A stretch of DNA of 64,000 nucleotides from Variovorax sp. YR216 (GCF_900107745.1 NZ_FNRO01000002.1:62001-126000); one strand, 5' to 3'; positions 1 to 10,059 are shown, counted from the first letter of the stretch. The notes: generated by a model not told the origin, from the letters alone. Program-made: numbers and translations.

Positions 1-2
1 CT

Positions 3-1067
3 TTGTCTGCGCCGTCCGTGATCACGCTTGCCGTTGATTGCATGGGTGGCGACCATGGGCCGCGCGTCACACTCGCGGCCTGCCGTGGCTTTCTCGAGCG
101 ACATCCCGAGGCGTCGCTGCTTCTCGTCGGAATTCCCGACGCACTTTCCGGCTTTTCCCATCCCCGGGCGACGGTCGTCGCGGCCACCGAGGTTGTCGGC
201 ATGGACGATCCCATCGAAATCGCACTTCGCAAGAAGAAGGATTCGTCGATGCGCGTCGCCATCCAGCAGGTGAAGGATGGGGCCGCCCAGGCAGCCGTCT
301 CCGCCGGTAACACGGGCGCGCTGATGGCGATCGCCCGATACCTCCTCAAGACGCTGGACGGCATCGACCGCCCGGCGATTGCGCCCCAGTTGCCCAACAG
401 CAAGGGCGGTGCGACAACCGTCCTGGATCTGGGCGCGAACGTGGATTGCGACGCGGAAGATCTTCTGCAGTTTGCGGTGCTGGGTTCGGCGCTGGTCTCG
501 GCGCTGACCGGCAACGAGTCCCCCAGCGTGGGTCTGCTGAATGTCGGCGAGGAAGCGATCAAGGGCAGCGAAACGATCAAAAAAGCGAGTCAACTGCTTC
601 GAAAAGCGGCCAACTCCCAGGATCTCAACTTCTACGGCAACGTGGAAGGCAACGACATCTTCAAAGGCACGACCGACATCGTCGTGTGCGACGGTTTCGT
701 CGGCAATGTGACGCTCAAGGCCACCGAGGGCGTTGCTTCGATGATCGTTGATTTCCTGCGTATCGAATATTCCAACGGCCTCTTCAGCAAATTTGCTGCA
801 ATCGTCTCCTATCCGGTTCTAAAAGCGCTTAAAAGACGCCTTGATCACCGCAGGTACAACGGCGCTGCCTTGCTCGGGCTTCGTGGGCTGGTCTTCAAGA
901 GCCATGGCTCTGCTGACGAGGTGGCTTTTGGGCATGCCTTGGATCGCGCTTATGATGCCGCTCGCAACAACCTGCTCGATCGCGTGCGGGCCCGCATCGC
1001 CCATGCAGCACCTTTGCTTGCGCGGCAAGAACCTGCGGCCGCCGACGCGGCAGCGCTTCACGTCTGA
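3..1067 (+). CDS. plsX: Phosphate acyltransferase PlsX (5' end may lie before the window)
   Basis: PlsX makes acyl-phosphate from acyl-ACP, the first step of the PlsX/PlsY route to lysophosphatidic acid, at the cytoplasmic face of the membrane. The protein opens with the family's N-terminal motif ([11 protein letters not shown]) and contains the typical SAGNTGALM and GFVGNVTLK stretches; about 350 residues is full family length. The start is uncertain: a TTG at base 3 and a GTG at base 18 are the only visible candidates and the true start could be upstream of the window. The stop overlaps the fabH start (TGATG), consistent with one fab operon. Confidence 0.93.
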   Translation: MSAPSVITLAVDCMGGDHGPRVTLAACRGFLERHPEASLLLVGIPDALSGFSHPRATVVAATEVVGMDDPIEIALRKKKDSSMRVAIQQVKDGAAQAAVSAGNTGALMAIARYLLKTLDGIDRPAIAPQLPNSKGGATTVLDLGANVDCDAEDLLQFAVLGSALVSALTGNESPSVGLLNVGEEAIKGSETIKKASQLLRKAANSQDLNFYGNVEGNDIFKGTTDIVVCDGFVGNVTLKATEGVASMIVDFLRIEYSNGLFSKFAAIVSYPVLKALKRRLDHRRYNGAALLGLRGLVFKSHGSADEVAFGHALDRAYDAARNNLLDRVRARIAHAAPLLARQEPAAADAAALHV

Positions 1068-2044
1068 TGACATCTTTTTCTCGCATTACCGGCACCGGCA
1101 GTTACCTGCCGCCTCGCCGCGTGACCAATGACGATCTGGCGCGGGACCTCGCCGGTCGCGGCATCGAGACCTCCGATCAATGGATCATCGAGCGCACCGG
1201 CATCAAGGCCAGGCATTTCGCTGCCCCTGATGTGACCAGCAGCGATCTCGGGCTGGAAGCCGCCAAGGCTGCTCTCGAGGCCGCCGGCCGAAGCGCAGCC
1301 GAGGTCGATCTGATCATCGTCGCGACCTCCACGCCGGACATGGTGTTCCCGTCCGTTGCGGCCATTCTTCAGAGCAAGCTGGGCATAGCCGGCTGTCCCG
1401 CGTTCGACGTGCAGGCCGTCTGCAGCGGCTTCGTCTATGCGCTGACGGTCGCCGACGCGATGATCCGCACGGGCAGCGCCAAGTGTGCGCTCGTTGTCGG
1501 CGCCGAGGTGTTCTCGCGGATCCTGGATTTCAACGATCGCACCACGTGTGTGCTTTTCGGCGATGGCGCCGGCGCGGTGGTTCTCGAAGCCAGCGCCGAA
1601 CCGGGAATTCTGGCCACCGACCTGCACGCCGACGGCAAGCACGTCGGCATCCTGTGCGTGCCGGGCAACGTGTCTGGCGGCTCCGTGCTTGGAACCCCAT
1701 TCCTCCACATGGACGGACAGGCGGTGTTCAAGCTCGCGGTGCGCGTGCTGGAAGACGCGGCGCGCACGACCTTGCAAAAGGCCGGCAAGACCGATCAGGA
1801 CATCGATTGGCTGATCCCCCACCAAGCCAACATCCGCATCATGGAAGGCACCGCCAGGAAGCTCAAGCTTCCTCGCGAGAAGCTGATCGTGACCGTCGAC
1901 GAGCATGGCAACACGTCGGCGGCATCGGTTCCGTTGGCGCTCGACCACGCAGTGCGATCCGGCAAGGTCAAGAAGGGTGACACCCTCATGCTTGAAGGCG
2001 TGGGCGGCGGATTCACCTGGGGCGCGGTGCTGCTGAACTATTGA
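1067..2044 (+). CDS. fabH: 3-oxoacyl-ACP synthase III FabH
   Basis: FabH condenses acetyl-CoA with malonyl-ACP to start each fatty-acid chain. The catalytic triad is visible: Cys119 in AVCSGF, His252 in IPHQANIRI and Asn282 in HGNTSAAS. The C-terminal GGGFTWGA motif is intact. Its 325 residues match the family. The ATG overlaps the plsX stop by one base, so translation is probably coupled. It is followed closely by fabD, giving the standard proteobacterial plsX-fabH-fabD-fabG-acpP-fabF order. Confidence 0.97.
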   Translation: MTSFSRITGTGSYLPPRRVTNDDLARDLAGRGIETSDQWIIERTGIKARHFAAPDVTSSDLGLEAAKAALEAAGRSAAEVDLIIVATSTPDMVFPSVAAILQSKLGIAGCPAFDVQAVCSGFVYALTVADAMIRTGSAKCALVVGAEVFSRILDFNDRTTCVLFGDGAGAVVLEASAEPGILATDLHADGKHVGILCVPGNVSGGSVLGTPFLHMDGQAVFKLAVRVLEDAARTTLQKAGKTDQDIDWLIPHQANIRIMEGTARKLKLPREKLIVTVDEHGNTSAASVPLALDHAVRSGKVKKGDTLMLEGVGGGFTWGAVLLNY

Positions 2045-2089
2045 AGTGAAGTGCGCATCGCCGCGGCGGCGCATATGGAGCCAAGAACA

Positions 2090-3043
2090 ATGAAGTCTTT
2101 CGCATTTGTCTTCCCGGGGCAGGGTTCGCAGTCGGTCGGCATGCTCGACGCCTGGGGCGGTCATCCCGCGGTCGCCGAGACGCTTCGCGAAGCGTCGGAC
2201 GCGCTCGGCGAGGATGTGGGTCGCCTCATCCATGAGGGCCCCAAGGAAGCCCTTGCGCTGACCACCAATACCCAGCCAGTGATGCTTGTCGCCGGCGTCG
2301 CCGCATGGCGAGCCTGGCTGGCGGAAGGTGGAGAGCGCCCGTCCGTCGTGGCTGGGCATTCGCTCGGCGAGTACTCTGCGCTGGTCGCTTCCGGCGTGCT
2401 GACTCTGGCTCAGGCGGCTCCCTTGGTGCGCTTCCGCGCACAGGCCATGCAGCAGGCGGTTCCCGTGGGCGCCGGCGCGATGGCGGCCATCCTGGGCATG
2501 GATGCCCAGAAGGTGAAGGCGGGTTGCGCCGAGGCGGCGGCCAGTTTCGGTCCCGGCAGCGCCGAGGTCGTCGAGGCGGTGAATTTCAATGATCCGATGC
2601 AGACGGTGATCGCCGGCAGCAAGGCCGCCGTCGAGAAGGCCTGCGAAGTCCTGAAGGCGAACGGCGCCAAGCGCGCGCTGCCGTTGCCGGTTTCCGCTCC
2701 CTTCCACTCCAGCCTGATGAAGCCCGCGGCGGAAGCGCTGCGCGAGCGCCTCGCTTCGGTGACGTTCCTTGCGCCGCAGATCCCCGTGGTCAACAACATC
2801 GACGTGGCAGTCGTGACCGATCCTGAATCGATCCGTGACGCGCTCGTGCGTCAGGCCGCTGGCCCCGTGCGCTGGGTCGAAACGGTGCAGGCCTTGAGGG
2901 CACGCGGTGTCGACGCCGTGATCGAATGCGGTCCTGGCAAGGTGCTGGCCGGCATGGCCAAGCGGATCGCTCCCGAATTGGCTGCAGCGTCGGTGTATGA
3001 CACGGCGAGTCTGGCCGAGACCCGACATCTGCTCGCTGCTTGA
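2090..3043 (+). CDS. fabD: Malonyl-CoA:ACP transacylase FabD
   Basis: FabD loads malonyl groups onto acyl carrier protein. The family landmarks are an N-terminal FPGQGSQ, the nucleophile Ser91 in GHSLGEYSAL and His206 in SAPFHSSLM. I chose the ATG at 2090 because a GGAG lies about nine bases upstream and the protein then begins MKSFAFVFPGQGSQ, as usual. An in-frame GTG at 2051 would add 13 residues with no family counterpart. The product is 317 residues, full length, and sits in the fab operon between fabH and fabG. Confidence 0.96.
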   Translation: MKSFAFVFPGQGSQSVGMLDAWGGHPAVAETLREASDALGEDVGRLIHEGPKEALALTTNTQPVMLVAGVAAWRAWLAEGGERPSVVAGHSLGEYSALVASGVLTLAQAAPLVRFRAQAMQQAVPVGAGAMAAILGMDAQKVKAGCAEAAASFGPGSAEVVEAVNFNDPMQTVIAGSKAAVEKACEVLKANGAKRALPLPVSAPFHSSLMKPAAEALRERLASVTFLAPQIPVVNNIDVAVVTDPESIRDALVRQAAGPVRWVETVQALRARGVDAVIECGPGKVLAGMAKRIAPELAAASVYDTASLAETRHLLAA

Positions 3044-3067
3044 GCGTTGATCTTCCAGAGTTATTCC

Positions 3068-3811
3068 ATGAGCACTCTCAAATTTGAAGGACAGGTCGCC
3101 TTGGTGACCGGAGCGTCTCGCGGCATCGGCGCCGCCATCGCGCTCGAGTTGGCCCAGCGCGGCCTCAGGGTCATCGGAACAGGCACGACGGAAGACGGTG
3201 CCGCAAAGATCACCGCGGCGCTGAGTGCCTACGGTGGTCGCGGTTGCGCGCTGGACGTCAATGACGGCGCCGCGGTCGAAGCGCTGATCGATGAAATCGT
3301 CAAGGTCTACGGAGCCATCCATGTGCTCGTCAACAATGCCGGCATCACGCGCGACACGCTCGCGATGCGGCTCAAGGATTCCGATTGGGATGCCGTTCTC
3401 GACACGAATCTCAAGGCTGTCTTCCGGCTGTCGCGCGCCGTGATCCGACCCATGATGAAGCAGCGCTACGGGCGCATCATCAGCATTACCAGCGTGGTCG
3501 GTGCTTCGGGCAATGCGGGGCAGGCCAACTACGCGGCCGCAAAGGCCGGCGTTGCGGGCATGACGAGGGCGCTGGCGCGCGAACTCGGCAGCCGCAGCAT
3601 CACGGTCAATTGTGTTGCGCCGGGTTTCATCGAGACCGACATGACGGCCAGCCTGCCGGAGGCTCAGCAGCAAGCCCTGCTGGCCCAGATCCCCCTCGGT
3701 CATCTTGGCAAGCCTGCCGACATCGCCCATGCCGTCGCGTTCCTTGCGTCTCCCCAGGCGGCCTACGTCACCGGTCAGGAACTGCACGTCAACGGCGGTA
3801 TGCACATGTAA
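3068..3811 (+). CDS. fabG: 3-oxoacyl-ACP reductase FabG
   Basis: FabG is the NADPH-dependent short-chain dehydrogenase that reduces 3-oxoacyl-ACP in elongation. The Rossmann motif TGASRGIG is near the N-terminus, NNAGITRD follows, and the catalytic Ser142, Tyr155 and Lys159 (YAAAK) are present with family spacing. The ATG at 3068 gives 247 residues; an in-frame upstream codon at 3047 is less likely. It is 24 bases after fabD and 99 bases before acpP; that gap may carry an extra acpP promoter (TAAAAT at 3871-3876). Confidence 0.96.
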   Translation: MSTLKFEGQVALVTGASRGIGAAIALELAQRGLRVIGTGTTEDGAAKITAALSAYGGRGCALDVNDGAAVEALIDEIVKVYGAIHVLVNNAGITRDTLAMRLKDSDWDAVLDTNLKAVFRLSRAVIRPMMKQRYGRIISITSVVGASGNAGQANYAAAKAGVAGMTRALARELGSRSITVNCVAPGFIETDMTASLPEAQQQALLAQIPLGHLGKPADIAHAVAFLASPQAAYVTGQELHVNGGMHM

Positions 3812-4150
<339 letters not shown>

Positions 4151-4244
4151 TCGGCCACGCTGAGATACCGTTCCTTCGGCCCGCGGCGTTGATGCTTGCG
4201 ATGGCCCTGCAGCGGTCTCAGTGCTTCCAGAAAGGTTTGCCGGC

Positions 4245-5489
4245 ATGACCAAACGCCGCGTCGTTGTGACCGGGCTCGGTTGCCTCGCTCCTGTCGGAAA
4301 CACGGTCACCGAATCCTGGGCCAATTTGTTGGCCGGGAAGTCGGGTATCGACACCATCACCAAGTTCGACGCGAGCGGCTTCGCCTGCAAGTTTGCGGGC
4401 GAAGTGAAGGATTTCGACATCAAGCAGTACATCTCCGAGAAGGAAGCGCGCCACATGGATCGCTTCATTCATCTCGGGCTTGCCGCCGCCATGCAGGCGG
4501 TGCAGGACAGCGGTCTGCCTACCGGCGACGCACTGTCGGAAGAAGAGGCCGTGCGCATCGGGTGCAATATCGGCTCCGGTATTGGTGGTCTCCCCCTCAT
4601 CGAGGAAACCCACGCCGAACTGGTGAATCGCGGTCCGCGCCGCGTGTCGCCGTTCTTCGTCCCGGCTTCGATCATCAACATGATCTCGGGTCATGTTTCG
4701 ATCCAGTACGGATTCAAAGGCCCGAACATTGCAGTGGTGACCGCGTGCACCACCGGCTTGCATGCGATCGGTACGTCCGCGCGCATGATCGAGTACGGCG
4801 ATGCCGATGTGATGATCGCCGGCGGCGCTGAGTCCACCGTCTCTCCGCTCGGATTGGGCGGCTTTGCCGCGGCGCGTGCCTTGTCCACCCGCAACGACGA
4901 TCCCAAGACGGCGTCCCGCCCATGGGACAAGGATCGTGACGGCTTCGTCCTGGGCGAGGGCGCGGGCGTGCTGGTGCTCGAGGAATACGAACGTGCGAAA
5001 GCTCGTGGCGCCAAGATCTATGCCGAGGTTTCAGGGTTCGGGATGAGCGGCGACGCATTTCACATGACGGCGCCGAACGTGGACGGGCCGCGGCGGTCCA
5101 TGGAAATGGCCTTGGCCAATGCGGGCGTCAATCCAGACCAGGTGCAGTACATCAACGCCCATGGGACGTCGACCCCGCTCGGCGATTTGAACGAGACCAA
5201 TGCAATCAAGAACGCATTCGGCGACCACGCCAGAAGGCTCGTTGTCAATTCGACCAAGTCCATGACCGGCCACCTGCTGGGCGGCGCCGGCGGCATCGAG
5301 TCGGTGTTTACCGTGCTGGCGCTGCATCATCAGAAGAGCCCGCCGACGATCAACATCTTCAATCAGGATCCTGAGTGCGATCTCGACTATTGCGCCAATG
5401 AAGCGCGCGACCTGAAGATCGACATCGCGGTCAAGAACAACTTCGGGTTTGGCGGCACCAACGGAACGCTGGTGTTCAAGCGCGTTTGA
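4245..5489 (+). CDS. fabF: 3-oxoacyl-ACP synthase II FabF
   Basis: FabF is the elongating condensing enzyme. The Cys-His-His triad is clear: Cys168 ([10 protein letters not shown]), His306 ([11 protein letters not shown]) and His343 ([11 protein letters not shown]). With the ATG at 4245, preceded by an AGAAAGG-like site, the product is 414 residues and begins [12 protein letters not shown] as in relatives; a GTG at 4221 would add eight unlikely residues. It ends the fab gene run, and a small membrane-protein gene follows 15 bases later. Confidence 0.97.
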   Translation: MTKRRVVVTGLGCLAPVGNTVTESWANLLAGKSGIDTITKFDASGFACKFAGEVKDFDIKQYISEKEARHMDRFIHLGLAAAMQAVQDSGLPTGDALSEEEAVRIGCNIGSGIGGLPLIEETHAELVNRGPRRVSPFFVPASIINMISGHVSIQYGFKGPNIAVVTACTTGLHAIGTSARMIEYGDADVMIAGGAESTVSPLGLGGFAAARALSTRNDDPKTASRPWDKDRDGFVLGEGAGVLVLEEYERAKARGAKIYAEVSGFGMSGDAFHMTAPNVDGPRRSMEMALANAGVNPDQVQYINAHGTSTPLGDLNETNAIKNAFGDHARRLVVNSTKSMTGHLLGGAGGIESVFTVLALHHQKSPPTINIFNQDPECDLDYCANEARDLKIDIAVKNNFGFGGTNGTLVFKRV

Positions 5490-5504
5490 TCCTCTTCCAT
5501 CCCC

Positions 5505-5990
5505 ATGCATAGCGCCCCATCGGTGATTTATCCGGTGGGGCGCTCGCGCAATGCGGAGCGGCTCTTGCTCGTTCTGTGGGTGCTTGGCGTGTCCGCCGTC
5601 GTCGTTGCCGCCATCCAATCGCCCGGGATCGACTGGCGGGACGGCATGCTGCTTCTTTGCGCGATCATTGCGACGGTGGCGGCGTGGACGGGGGTGTTTC
5701 GTACTTCAGGCTGCGCGAATCTGATCTTCGACGGCCAATCCTGGTCGATGTCCGGCGGCATCGACTTGCCCACCGCGCAGGTCGCCGTGATGCTGGACTT
5801 GCAGCAGTTGCTGCTCGTCCGACTCAGGGAGCCGCTCGGCGCGACCCGGTGGATTTGGGTCGAGCGCGATGCCATGCCCCATCGGTGGCGAGATTTGCGC
5901 CGTGCGCTATATTCGCGCGCCATTCCAACGGAAGCGGCGGTCAGCACGCCCGAATCCGTCTCGGCCGACGCGCACCACCTCTCGCCATGA
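5505..5990 (+). CDS. Small two-helix membrane protein, YgfX-like
   Basis: The product is 161 residues, with two hydrophobic segments near residues 18-37 and 45-65 followed by a soluble tail containing a WIWVERDAMPHRWRDLRRAL-type stretch and a disordered end. This two-helix hairpin plus short soluble domain resembles the YgfX (CptA) family, which in some gammaproteobacteria sits near algU/rpoE, but similarity is judged by eye only. The stop overlaps the rpoE start (ATGA at 5987-5990), so it is probably translated coupled to the sigma factor. The function is not known from the sequence. Confidence 0.6.
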   Translation: MHSAPSVIYPVGRSRNAERLLLVLWVLGVSAVVVAAIQSPGIDWRDGMLLLCAIIATVAAWTGVFRTSGCANLIFDGQSWSMSGGIDLPTAQVAVMLDLQQLLLVRLREPLGATRWIWVERDAMPHRWRDLRRALYSRAIPTEAAVSTPESVSADAHHLSP

Positions 5991-6661
5991 CAGCTTCACC
6001 GCCGCCAGTTCCACCGGATGCCGGTCCGGCAGGTGCGCCCGCCGAAGCGGTTAGGCCGGGCGAAGTCGACTTTCAGCTGGTCCAGAGAACCGTCGCGGGC
6101 GACCAGAAGGCGTTCGAGCTGCTTGTCGTGAAGTACCAGCGCCGGATAGAGAGGTTGATCGGCCGCATGGTGCGGGACGTCAACCTGATCGAGGATATCG
6201 CCCAGGAAACCTTCATCCGTGCCTACCGGGCGCTGCACCAGTTTCGCGGCGAGGCTCAGTTCTATACCTGGCTCTATCGGATCGCCGTGAATACCGCCAA
6301 GAAGGCGTTGGTCGACATGAAGCGGGATCCGACCGTGACCGAGAGCGCCTTGCGTTCGTCTTCCGAAGAGGACGATGAAACTTACCGGCCCGGAAACGAA
6401 CCAATCAGCGACGAGACCCCCGAGTCCGTGCTGGCGGCCAATGAAATTGCGGCGGCTGTCGAGGCGGCCATGGAAGCGCTGCCGGCTGAGCTCCGGCAGG
6501 CGGTGACGCTGCGAGAAATCGAGGGTATGAGTTACGAAGAAATCGCCGAGGTCATGAATTGTCCGATCGGCACCGTGCGATCGCGGATTTTCCGGGCCCG
6601 CGAGGCGATTTCTGCCAAGGTCAAGCCTTTGCTGGACAACCAGTCCGGCAAGCGATGGTAA
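5987..6661 (+). CDS. rpoE: Sigma-E family RNA polymerase sigma factor (RpoE/AlgU)
   Basis: This is an ECF sigma factor for envelope stress. Region 2 is visible at about residues 30-100 (FELLVVKYQRRIERLI; DIAQETFIRAYRALHQFRG; FYTWLYRIAVNTAKK). Region 4 includes LPAELRQAVTLREIEGMSYEEIAEVM and PIGTVRSRIFRAR. The ATG at 5987 gives 224 residues and overlaps the preceding stop. The N-terminus carries a Pro/Ala-rich extension of about 25 residues not typical of E. coli RpoE. It is followed by rseA, rseB and mucD, the standard regulatory cassette. Confidence 0.95.
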   Translation: MTASPPPVPPDAGPAGAPAEAVRPGEVDFQLVQRTVAGDQKAFELLVVKYQRRIERLIGRMVRDVNLIEDIAQETFIRAYRALHQFRGEAQFYTWLYRIAVNTAKKALVDMKRDPTVTESALRSSSEEDDETYRPGNEPISDETPESVLAANEIAAAVEAAMEALPAELRQAVTLREIEGMSYEEIAEVMNCPIGTVRSRIFRAREAISAKVKPLLDNQSGKRW

Positions 6662-6674
6662 GCAGGTGAATGAA

Positions 6675-7319
6675 ATGAAGCACACAAACACAGTTCGTGA
6701 GCAGGTGTCGGCGCTTGCTGATGGCCATTTGCGAGGCGAGGAATTTGCCCATTTGGTCGGCAGCATTGGCGCTGACGAGGAATTGCGTGCGACGTGGCAG
6801 ACCTATCACCTCGTCGGCGATGTACTTCGTTCGGGCTTTCACGCGCCGTGCAGCGACACGACAACCTTCCTTTCGCGATTCCAGGATCGGCTGGCGGCGG
6901 AGCCCCCGCTGCAAGCCGTGGCATCGTTGCCTGAAGCGCAGCCTGTGCAGCGTTCGCGCGTGGAGGCGGCCAACGAGCCTGTCTTCCGCTGGAAGCTCGT
7001 CGCCGGGGCGGCATCGCTGGCGGCTGCAGCGGCCATCGGTTGGAACTGGGTTGGCATCGAGGGATCCCGTGCGTCCGGGACACAGTTGGCACAGCAACAG
7101 GCCGCCCCTGCTGCGATGGTCGCGACAGCCAATGTCACCCCTGCGCCGGTCCAAACCCTTGTCCCTGCGCGAGTCCTGGTCGGAAACGGCAATCCGCAGG
7201 TCATGCTGCGTGATCCGCGACTCGACCAGTTGCTCGAAGCCCACCAGCAGGTCAGTGGCGCATCGCAGCTGCCGTCAGGGTTCCTGCGCAATGCCACCTT
7301 CGAAAGGCCTTCGCGCTGA
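6675..7319 (+). CDS. rseA: Anti-sigma-E factor RseA/MucA
   Basis: This inner-membrane anti-sigma factor should hold RpoE inactive until cleaved. The N-terminal cytoplasmic domain shows the RseA_N pattern (REQVSALADGHL; WQTYHLVGDVLR). A single membrane segment lies around WKLVAGAASLAAAAAIGW (about residues 106-123), followed by an Ala/Pro/Gln-rich periplasmic tail. I prefer the ATG at 6675 because an AGCAGG lies eight bases upstream; a GTG at 6666 is in frame. The product is 214 residues. It sits 13 bases after rpoE, so stoichiometric expression is likely. Confidence 0.9.
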   Translation: MKHTNTVREQVSALADGHLRGEEFAHLVGSIGADEELRATWQTYHLVGDVLRSGFHAPCSDTTTFLSRFQDRLAAEPPLQAVASLPEAQPVQRSRVEAANEPVFRWKLVAGAASLAAAAAIGWNWVGIEGSRASGTQLAQQQAAPAAMVATANVTPAPVQTLVPARVLVGNGNPQVMLRDPRLDQLLEAHQQVSGASQLPSGFLRNATFERPSR

Positions 7320-7334
7320 GCGCTTGCATCTGCG

Positions 7335-8387
7335 ATGAGTGTTTCGATTCCAATCCCCGAGCGTCGCTACATGATCCTTGCCGCTGCACTGTGCGCGGCA
7401 CAGGCGGCAACGGCGCAGACCCGGAGCACCGCGCCGCCGGCAAAGGCAAGCCCTGGCAATGGCGAAGCGCCAACCCTCGGGGTCGTCGAATGGCTCCAGC
7501 GCATGCATGCGGCGTCGAGGCAGCGCAGCTACGCCGGCACCTTTGTCGTTTCGGCGGAAGCCGGCGATCTCTCGAGCGCGCGCATCTGGCACGTTTGCGA
7601 AGGCGATCTTCAGATGGAGCGCATCGAGGCGCTTTCCGGGCCGCCTCGGTCGACGTTCCGGCGCAATGACCGCGTCGTCACCTTCCTGCCTGAATCGAAG
7701 GTGGTCAAGAGCGAGAAGAGGGAGAACCTGGAGCTGTTTCCGAATCTCATCGGTGCGCCGGACTCGTCCATCGCCGACTTCTACGTCGCGCGGGTCGTGG
7801 GAAAGGGGCGCGTCGCCGGCTTTGATGCCGACGTGGTTCTGCTGGAGCCTCGAGACGAGTTCCGATTCGGTTACCGGGTGTGGAGCGAACGACGATCCGG
7901 CCTGGTCGTGAAGCTGCAGACGCTCGATCGCGACAACAAGGTCATAGAACAGTCGGCCTTCTCCGAGCTGCAACTCGACGTGCCGATCAAGGTTCATGCC
8001 CTGAACCAGATGATGACCAGCACCTCGGGCTATCGCGTGGAGAAATCGGAGCTTGAACGTACGTCGCCGCAGCGCGAGGGCTGGACACTCAAGAAGCCGG
8101 TTGCGGGGTTCAAGCCGGTCAATTGCTATCGGCGTCCGGCTGGCGGCGAATCGCAGGGACACACGATGCAGTGGACCTTCTCGGATGGCCTCGCTTCCGT
8201 GTCGCTTTTCCTGGAGCCTTACGATGCCCAGCGCCAGGCCAAAGAGGTCCTGCTTGCGCTCGGCGCCACTTATACGCTGACGCGCCGATTGACCGACAAG
8301 GACGGGGGTTGGTGGCTGACCGCGGTGGGCGAAGTGCCGCCGCAGACTTTGGATGCATTCGCCCAAAGCCTCGCTCGTGCGCGTTGA
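7335..8387 (+). CDS. rseB: Sigma-E regulatory protein RseB/MucB
   Basis: RseB is the periplasmic protein that binds RseA and lipoproteins or LPS and gates proteolysis of RseA. The predicted product has an N-terminal signal peptide (ILAAALCAAQAATAQ, cleavage likely after AQ), followed by the MucB/RseB N-domain (WLQRMHAASRQRSYAGTFVV) and a C-domain rich in beta-strand sequence. The 350 residues match the family. Starts at 7335 or 7371 (both ATG) would both leave a signal peptide. It lies 15 bases after rseA and before mucD. Confidence 0.92.
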   Translation: MSVSIPIPERRYMILAAALCAAQAATAQTRSTAPPAKASPGNGEAPTLGVVEWLQRMHAASRQRSYAGTFVVSAEAGDLSSARIWHVCEGDLQMERIEALSGPPRSTFRRNDRVVTFLPESKVVKSEKRENLELFPNLIGAPDSSIADFYVARVVGKGRVAGFDADVVLLEPRDEFRFGYRVWSERRSGLVVKLQTLDRDNKVIEQSAFSELQLDVPIKVHALNQMMTSTSGYRVEKSELERTSPQREGWTLKKPVAGFKPVNCYRRPAGGESQGHTMQWTFSDGLASVSLFLEPYDAQRQAKEVLLALGATYTLTRRLTDKDGGWWLTAVGEVPPQTLDAFAQSLARAR

Positions 8388-8438
8388 GCCGTCGCTCATG
8401 GATGTTGTTGTGTCCAAGCTCTTAGACGAAAGAAGTTG

Positions 8439-9917
8439 ATGATGCTCAAGTTCGAGAGGAACAAGCTCCGTTCATGCGTGCTGGCCTGTGCGCTGGCTGT
8501 CGTGTCGACCACTGGGCTGTTGCCAACGTCGCCTGCATTCGCGCAGGCGCGCGTCCTTCCCGACTTCACTGACTTGGTCGACCAGGTCGGGCCGGCCGTG
8601 GTGAACATCCGCACGGTGGAGAAAGTTGCCCAGGGAAGCGGCAACCCGGAAGTGGACGAGGAGATGCAGGAGTTCTTCCGGCGCTTCTTCGGCCAGCCGA
8701 TGCCGGGTATTCCTCGCCAGGGACGCCCCAACAACCGCCCGGCGCCTCAAGAGGAGGAGCGCCCGCGAGGTGTCGGGTCCGGCTTCATTCTTTCCCCGGA
8801 CGGCTTCGTGATGACCAACGCGCACGTGGTCGACGGTGCTTCCGAAGTTCTGGTGACGCTGCCGGACAAGCGCGAATTCAAGGCCAGGATCGTTGGCGCC
8901 GACAAGCGCACTGACGTTGCCGTGGTGAAGATCGATGCGACTGGCCTTCCCGCCGTCAAGGTCGGTGACGTGTCGAAGCTGCGCGTTGGCGAATGGGTGA
9001 TGGCAATCGGCTCGCCCTTCGGCCTCGAGAACACCGTGACCGCTGGCATTGTCAGCGCCAAGCAGCGCGACACCGGCGACTACCTGCCGTTCATCCAGAC
9101 CGACGTTGCCATCAATCCCGGCAATTCCGGCGGCCCGCTGATCAACATGCGTGGAGAGGTCGTCGGCATCAACAGCCAGATCTATTCGCGCTCCGGCGGG
9201 TTCATGGGGATCTCGTTCTCGATCCCGATCGACGAGGCGATCCGCGTGAGCGACCAGCTGCGCGCATTCGGCCGCGTGTCGCGCGGGCGGATCGGTGTGC
9301 AGATCGATCAGGTCACCAAGGACGTGGCCGAGTCCATCGGCCTCGGCAAGGCGCAGGGCGCACTCGTTCGCGGCGTCGAAGCCGGTTCGCCGGGCGAGAA
9401 GGCCGGTATCGAGCCTGGCGACATCATCACCAAGTTCGACGGCAAGTCGATCGAGAAGCCGAGCGATCTGCCGCGTCTCGTGGGGAACACCAAGCCCGGA
9501 ACCAAGAGTTCGGTGACCGTCTTCCGTCGCGGCAACCTGCGCGACCTGAACGTGACCATTGCCGAGATAGAGCCGGACAAGCCTGCCAAGCGTGCCTCGG
9601 ATCGAGATGAATCGACAGGCAAGGCGCCTGCATCCGCGGCTGCGAAGTCGATGGGTCTCGCACTGAGCGATCTCCCCGATGCGCAGAGGCGGGAACTCAA
9701 GCTCAAGGGGGGCGTGAAGGTCGATTCCGCGACCGATGCAGCAGCTCGTGCGGGCCTGCGCGAAGGTGACGTCATTCTGGCCATCAGCAACACGGAGGTG
9801 TCGAGCGTCAAGGAATTCGAGGCCGCACTCGCGAAGGCAGACCGGAGCAAGCCGGTCAGTCTGCTTTTCCGCCGGGGTGATTGGGCGCAGTACGCGCTGG
9901 TTCGCCCTGCACGCTGA
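8439..9917 (+). CDS. mucD: Periplasmic serine protease MucD (DegP/HtrA family)
   Basis: MucD degrades misfolded envelope proteins and dampens the sigma-E response. After a signal peptide (LACALAVVSTTGLLPTSPAFA) comes a trypsin-like domain with His129 (TNAHVVDG), Asp159 (RTDVAVVK) and Ser230 (NPGNSGGPL), followed by two PDZ domains (about residues 275-375 and 400-490). It has 492 residues, normal for the family. Starts TTG 8436, ATG 8439 and ATG 8442 are consecutive; AGAAG at 8431-8435 favours one of the ATGs. A strong terminator follows at 9938. Confidence 0.95.
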   Translation: MMLKFERNKLRSCVLACALAVVSTTGLLPTSPAFAQARVLPDFTDLVDQVGPAVVNIRTVEKVAQGSGNPEVDEEMQEFFRRFFGQPMPGIPRQGRPNNRPAPQEEERPRGVGSGFILSPDGFVMTNAHVVDGASEVLVTLPDKREFKARIVGADKRTDVAVVKIDATGLPAVKVGDVSKLRVGEWVMAIGSPFGLENTVTAGIVSAKQRDTGDYLPFIQTDVAINPGNSGGPLINMRGEVVGINSQIYSRSGGFMGISFSIPIDEAIRVSDQLRAFGRVSRGRIGVQIDQVTKDVAESIGLGKAQGALVRGVEAGSPGEKAGIEPGDIITKFDGKSIEKPSDLPRLVGNTKPGTKSSVTVFRRGNLRDLNVTIAEIEPDKPAKRASDRDESTGKAPASAAAKSMGLALSDLPDAQRRELKLKGGVKVDSATDAAARAGLREGDVILAISNTEVSSVKEFEAALAKADRSKPVSLLFRRGDWAQYALVRPAR

Positions 9918-9937
9918 TCACGCCGAAGGCGTCAAGT

Positions 9938-9973
9938 GGCCCCATCCCGCAGTCGGGTTTGGGGCCATTTTTT
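9938..9973 (+). terminator. Rho-independent terminator after mucD
   Basis: GGCCCCA pairs with TGGGGCC, reinforced by an inner CCCG/CGGG pair around a CAGT loop, and a run of six T follows directly. This closes the rpoE-rseA-rseB-mucD operon 20 bases after the mucD stop. Confidence 0.9.
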
Positions 9974-10039
9974 CGACGCTGTCGCGCCACGGCCGCACTG
10001 CCGAGAAAAATTTTTAAGACCGCCCGGACTGCCCAATCG

Positions 10040-10055
10040 GTTAGTGAAAACTAAC
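10040..10055. promoter_or_regulatory. Palindrome GTTAGT-GAAA-ACTAAC, possible operator
   Basis: Perfect six-base arms flank a GAAA centre just upstream of the sigma-E-like promoter. It could be a regulator-binding site or a small GAAA-tetraloop hairpin. No regulator gene is adjacent, so the binding partner cannot be named. Confidence 0.4.
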
Positions 10056-10059
10056 TTAA

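Noticed and set aside
1058..3805. 915-codon open frame on the minus strand across fabH-fabD-fabG
   Set aside because: It is antisense to three certain genes and rich in Arg, His, Gly, Asp and Ala, as expected from the reverse reading of GC-rich codons. No protein family or signal is recognisable.
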